A DNA stretch of 64,000 nucleotides from Cytophagales bacterium (lineage in GTDB: Bacteria; Bacteroidota; Bacteroidia; Cytophagales; Cytophagaceae), in the NCBI GenBank assembly GCA_004294225.1, contig REBA01000011.1:62001-126000 (forward strand), given 5' to 3'. This document shows, piece after piece, positions 62,138 to 64,000 of this stretch (its first letter is position 1; each line of letters opens with the position of its first letter). A model generated the notes under the pieces. That model saw only the letters and a program-made list of their open reading frames with translations. It had not been told where the DNA came from and did no database searches. The translations under genes and the position numbers were made by a program.

Positions 62138-62851
62138 ATGAATACAACAGCTTTCAGTAAAGATTTAAAACCATTGAAAATCCAACAATGGGCAGAAGAG
62201 GATAGACCAAGGGAAAAACTATTGTTAAAAGGAAATTCGGCACTGTCAGATGCTGAACTTATAGCTATTTTGATTGGTTCAGGAACCGTTGCTATGAGTG
62301 CCGTAGAACTTGCCAAATTGATTCTAAATAATTGCAATAATGACCTCAATCAGCTTGCAAAGCTTACTATCAATGATTTAAAAAAGATAAAAGGGATAGG
62401 AGAGGCCAAAGCAATTACCATAATTAGTGCTTTAGAATTAGGAAGAAGGAGAAAGGCCCTAGAATCTTCAGCACTTCCCAGAATCAATCAGTCAAGAGAT
62501 GTATATGAGTTGATGATTCCGCATTTGATAGATTTGCCTCATGAGGAATTCTGGGTAATCTATCTTAACAAAGCAAATATTGTAATTCAATCCAAACAAA
62601 TGAGTAAAGGAGGAATTGCAGGCACAGTAGTAGATCAAAAATTAATATTCAAACTAGCAATAGAACTAATGGCAAGTTCTATTGTTCTTGTACATAATCA
62701 CCCATCAGGTAACAGACAGCCTAGTCATCAAGATACTGATCTTACCCAAAAAATGAAAAGCACAGGCAATTTTCTTGATGTGAAGGTGATAGACCATATT
62801 ATATTTACCAATAATTCCTACTTTAGTTATGCCGACGAAGGACTTCTTTGA
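62138..62851 (+). CDS. radC: RadC family protein
   Basis: 237 residues. A UPF0758 N-terminal helix-hairpin-helix part (DLKKIKGIGEAKAITIISALELG near residue 85) and a JAB/MPN metalloprotease-like domain with VHNHPSGNRQPSHQDTDLT (His, His, Asp). Despite the name, a DNA repair role is not established. The next gene overlaps its end by 23 nt. Confidence 0.9.
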   Translation: MNTTAFSKDLKPLKIQQWAEEDRPREKLLLKGNSALSDAELIAILIGSGTVAMSAVELAKLILNNCNNDLNQLAKLTINDLKKIKGIGEAKAITIISALELGRRRKALESSALPRINQSRDVYELMIPHLIDLPHEEFWVIYLNKANIVIQSKQMSKGGIAGTVVDQKLIFKLAIELMASSIVLVHNHPSGNRQPSHQDTDLTQKMKSTGNFLDVKVIDHIIFTNNSYFSYADEGLL

Positions 62852-63470
62852 AAATCTGTTTACAACCAAAAAAATATTAATATCTTCTATAATAGCTGGT
62901 ATTATAATTTTATGCTTAGTAATCTACATGAAGAGTCATTATTATCAAATACAAACTATTAGAAATCAAAAAAATAAATTCTTTTTAACATCTAGTAATT
63001 CACCAATTATTTCTAAAGAAAATTTTAAATCCCTGAATTACTTCCCAACCAATTCGTCTTATAAAGTAGAAGCAGAGCTAAATCCAATAGAAGACGATTC
63101 AATGATTCAAATCTGGAGTAGCGACGGAAAAAAGATACTATTTAAAAAGTTTGCTTTATTAAAGTTTACCATTAACCAAACTTCACAACAACTATTTTTA
63201 TACCAGTCAATAACAATAAATAAAGAAACGGATAGTAAAACCTATTTTTTACCTTTTAGAGATTTGACAAATAATAAAACCACTTATCAAAGTGGTAGAT
63301 ATTTAGATTTAGAAATTACTGAAAAAAATATAACAAATAAACTTGTAGAACTAGACTTTAATCTGTCTTACAATCCTTATTGTGTTTATAATTATAAATA
63401 CAGCTGCCCTTTAGCACCTAAAGAGAATAGTTTAAAGATAGAGATAAATGCAGGTGAAAAAAGATTTTAG
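62829..63470 (+). CDS. DUF1684 family membrane-anchored protein
   Basis: 213 residues. An N-terminal membrane segment (about 14-33) is followed by a domain with family blocks KTYFLPFRDLTNNKTTYQSG, GRYLDLEI, and LDFNLSYNPYCVYNYKYSCP followed by LAPKENSLKIEINAGEKRF, which is the end of DUF1684. Function unknown. The start overlaps radC by 23 nt; a later start would remove the membrane segment. Its TAG overlaps the stop of the convergent Rrf2 gene by 4 nt. Confidence 0.82.
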   Translation: MPTKDFFENLFTTKKILISSIIAGIIILCLVIYMKSHYYQIQTIRNQKNKFFLTSSNSPIISKENFKSLNYFPTNSSYKVEAELNPIEDDSMIQIWSSDGKKILFKKFALLKFTINQTSQQLFLYQSITINKETDSKTYFLPFRDLTNNKTTYQSGRYLDLEITEKNITNKLVELDFNLSYNPYCVYNYKYSCPLAPKENSLKIEINAGEKRF

Positions 63471-63889
63471 ATAACAAAAGTTTCATTTTTTAAGACATCA
63501 GATAACGATGTACCATCTAAAATTTTTGAAGTTTCATCTCTAACTTGTTTCATAAGCATTCTGATATGGCAAGTCGCCTCATCTATACACTCTTCACATC
63601 TTTTGTAATATAATTGGCTTACGCATGGCACAGGTGCAAGAGGACCATCTAAAATTCTTATCACTTGTCCAAAAGTAATATCTTCTGGAGCACTTCTAAG
63701 GGAATATCCACCATTTTTACCTCTGGTACTGTTAAGCAATCCATGTTTTTTGAGTTCTAAAAGAATACTTTCTAAAAACTTTTGTGGTATTTTTTCTTCC
63801 TTAGATAATTCATTGATCTTGACAATATTATTGCTTTTTGCCATATAAAGCAAAGCTTTCAGTGCGTATTTACTTTTTTTTGTAAGCAT
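63467..63889 (-). CDS. Rrf2 family transcriptional regulator
   Basis: 140 residues from ATG at 63889 (MLTKKSKYALKALLYMAKS); a TTG further upstream is not needed. The winged helix has IPQKFLESILLELKKHGLLN and STRGKNGGYSLRSAPEDITF. Four cysteines in PCVSQLYYKRCEECIDEATC could hold an Fe-S cluster, as in IscR/NsrR relatives, though spacing differs from IscR. It starts 8 nt after the upstream gene on the same strand. Confidence 0.88.
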   Translation of the reverse strand: MLTKKSKYALKALLYMAKSNNIVKINELSKEEKIPQKFLESILLELKKHGLLNSTRGKNGGYSLRSAPEDITFGQVIRILDGPLAPVPCVSQLYYKRCEECIDEATCHIRMLMKQVRDETSKILDGTSLSDVLKNETFVI

Positions 63890-63897
63890 AATTAAAT

Positions 63898-64000
63898 TTA
63901 ACAATCTATTCTAGGACAATCGTTGGGATTGTGCTTTTGACGTTTTTTTTGTTGTTCAATTCTTTGCTCTGTTTTGTTTTTATATTTTTTGTGCCCACTG
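63898..64000 (-). CDS. C-terminal fragment of a gene running in from the right edge
   Basis: An open frame enters from the right edge and stops with TAA at 63898-63900; 33 codons are visible. The peptide is very basic and polar (SGHKKYKNKTEQ, then KKRQK) and ends HNPNDCPRIDC, with two cysteines at the end. Frame and the 8-nt gap to the Rrf2 gene suggest a real gene end in the same operon. The family was not recognised. Confidence 0.55.
   Translation of the reverse strand, partial: SGHKKYKNKTEQRIEQQKKRQKHNPNDCPRIDC

Overview
The window is 64 kb of AT-rich chromosome from a member of the Bacteroidota. The reasoning is direct. Several proteins carry type IX secretion (T9SS) sorting tails: the CHU_C / gliding-motility C-terminal type at 6401-11515 and 29161-30429, and a type A tail at 12260-13045. 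There is a PorP/SprF outer-membrane protein and two OmpA proteins with PD40 repeats. Several genes are preceded by the Bacteroidota promoter pattern TTTG - about 19 nt - TAnnTTTG, and Shine-Dalgarno sequences are generally absent. The primary sigma factor is the short form without region 1.1. The genus cannot be told from the sequence; a free-living environmental lineage is likely. No phage, insertion sequence, CRISPR array or rRNA operon was seen.

Layout. 1-4499 (minus): a tight operon of a Planctomycetes-style di-haem PSCyt1/DUF1549/DUF1553 protein, a Tat-exported DUF1501 protein and the start of a Tat-exported probable beta-propeller protein. 4639-6404 (plus): an SbtA-type bicarbonate permease and a DUF2490 outer-membrane protein. 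6401-11515 (minus): a 1704-residue secreted T9SS surface protein. 11718-13045 (minus): a secreted thioredoxin-like CGFC protein and a small lipoprotein. 13168-16635 (minus): pstSCAB phosphate uptake. 16805-30429: housekeeping and metabolism (DEAD-box helicase, peptide transporter, PfkB-family kinase, exonuclease, Mpl, DnaB, isocitrate dehydrogenase, a GH78 rhamnosidase), ending in a T9SS-secreted protein that starts the triad (29161-33356) with PorP/SprF and an OmpA/PD40 protein.

33424-42798: Dabb protein, NAD synthetase, M23/LysM peptidase, thioredoxin reductase, XRE regulator, receiver-LytS kinase, a very unusual Lys-rich/Gre-like fusion protein, and a dipeptide epimerase. 42949-46808 (plus): lutABC-msrA-yajQ. 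46805-47689 (minus): dapA. 47927-52950 (plus): an unlisted 45-residue lipoprotein, then a Gate-domain membrane protein, 3-methyladenine glycosylase, WG-repeat protein, cyclophilin and TerB-like protein. 53046-53300: rpsT. 53487-55460 (minus): an arsR-DUF6428-small membrane ORF-arsC cluster plus a DinB protein. 55659-58201: an orphan four-helix-bundle sensor and a second OmpA/PD40 protein. 58478-62851 (plus): rpsO, pnp, rpoD, tRNA-Leu(GAG), radC. The window ends with a DUF1684 protein, an Rrf2 regulator and the last codons of another gene.

The strongest candidates for something new are: (1) the 604-residue fusion at 39815-41629, in which a histone-H1-like lysine-rich tail of about 450 residues is joined to a Gre-factor-like domain; (2) a 17-A homopolymer in trxB that replaces a normally conserved segment with five lysines while keeping frame; (3) a porP/sprF gene whose evident signal peptide lies upstream of any usual start codon; (4) two very small membrane or lipoprotein genes at 47927-48064 and 54509-54634.
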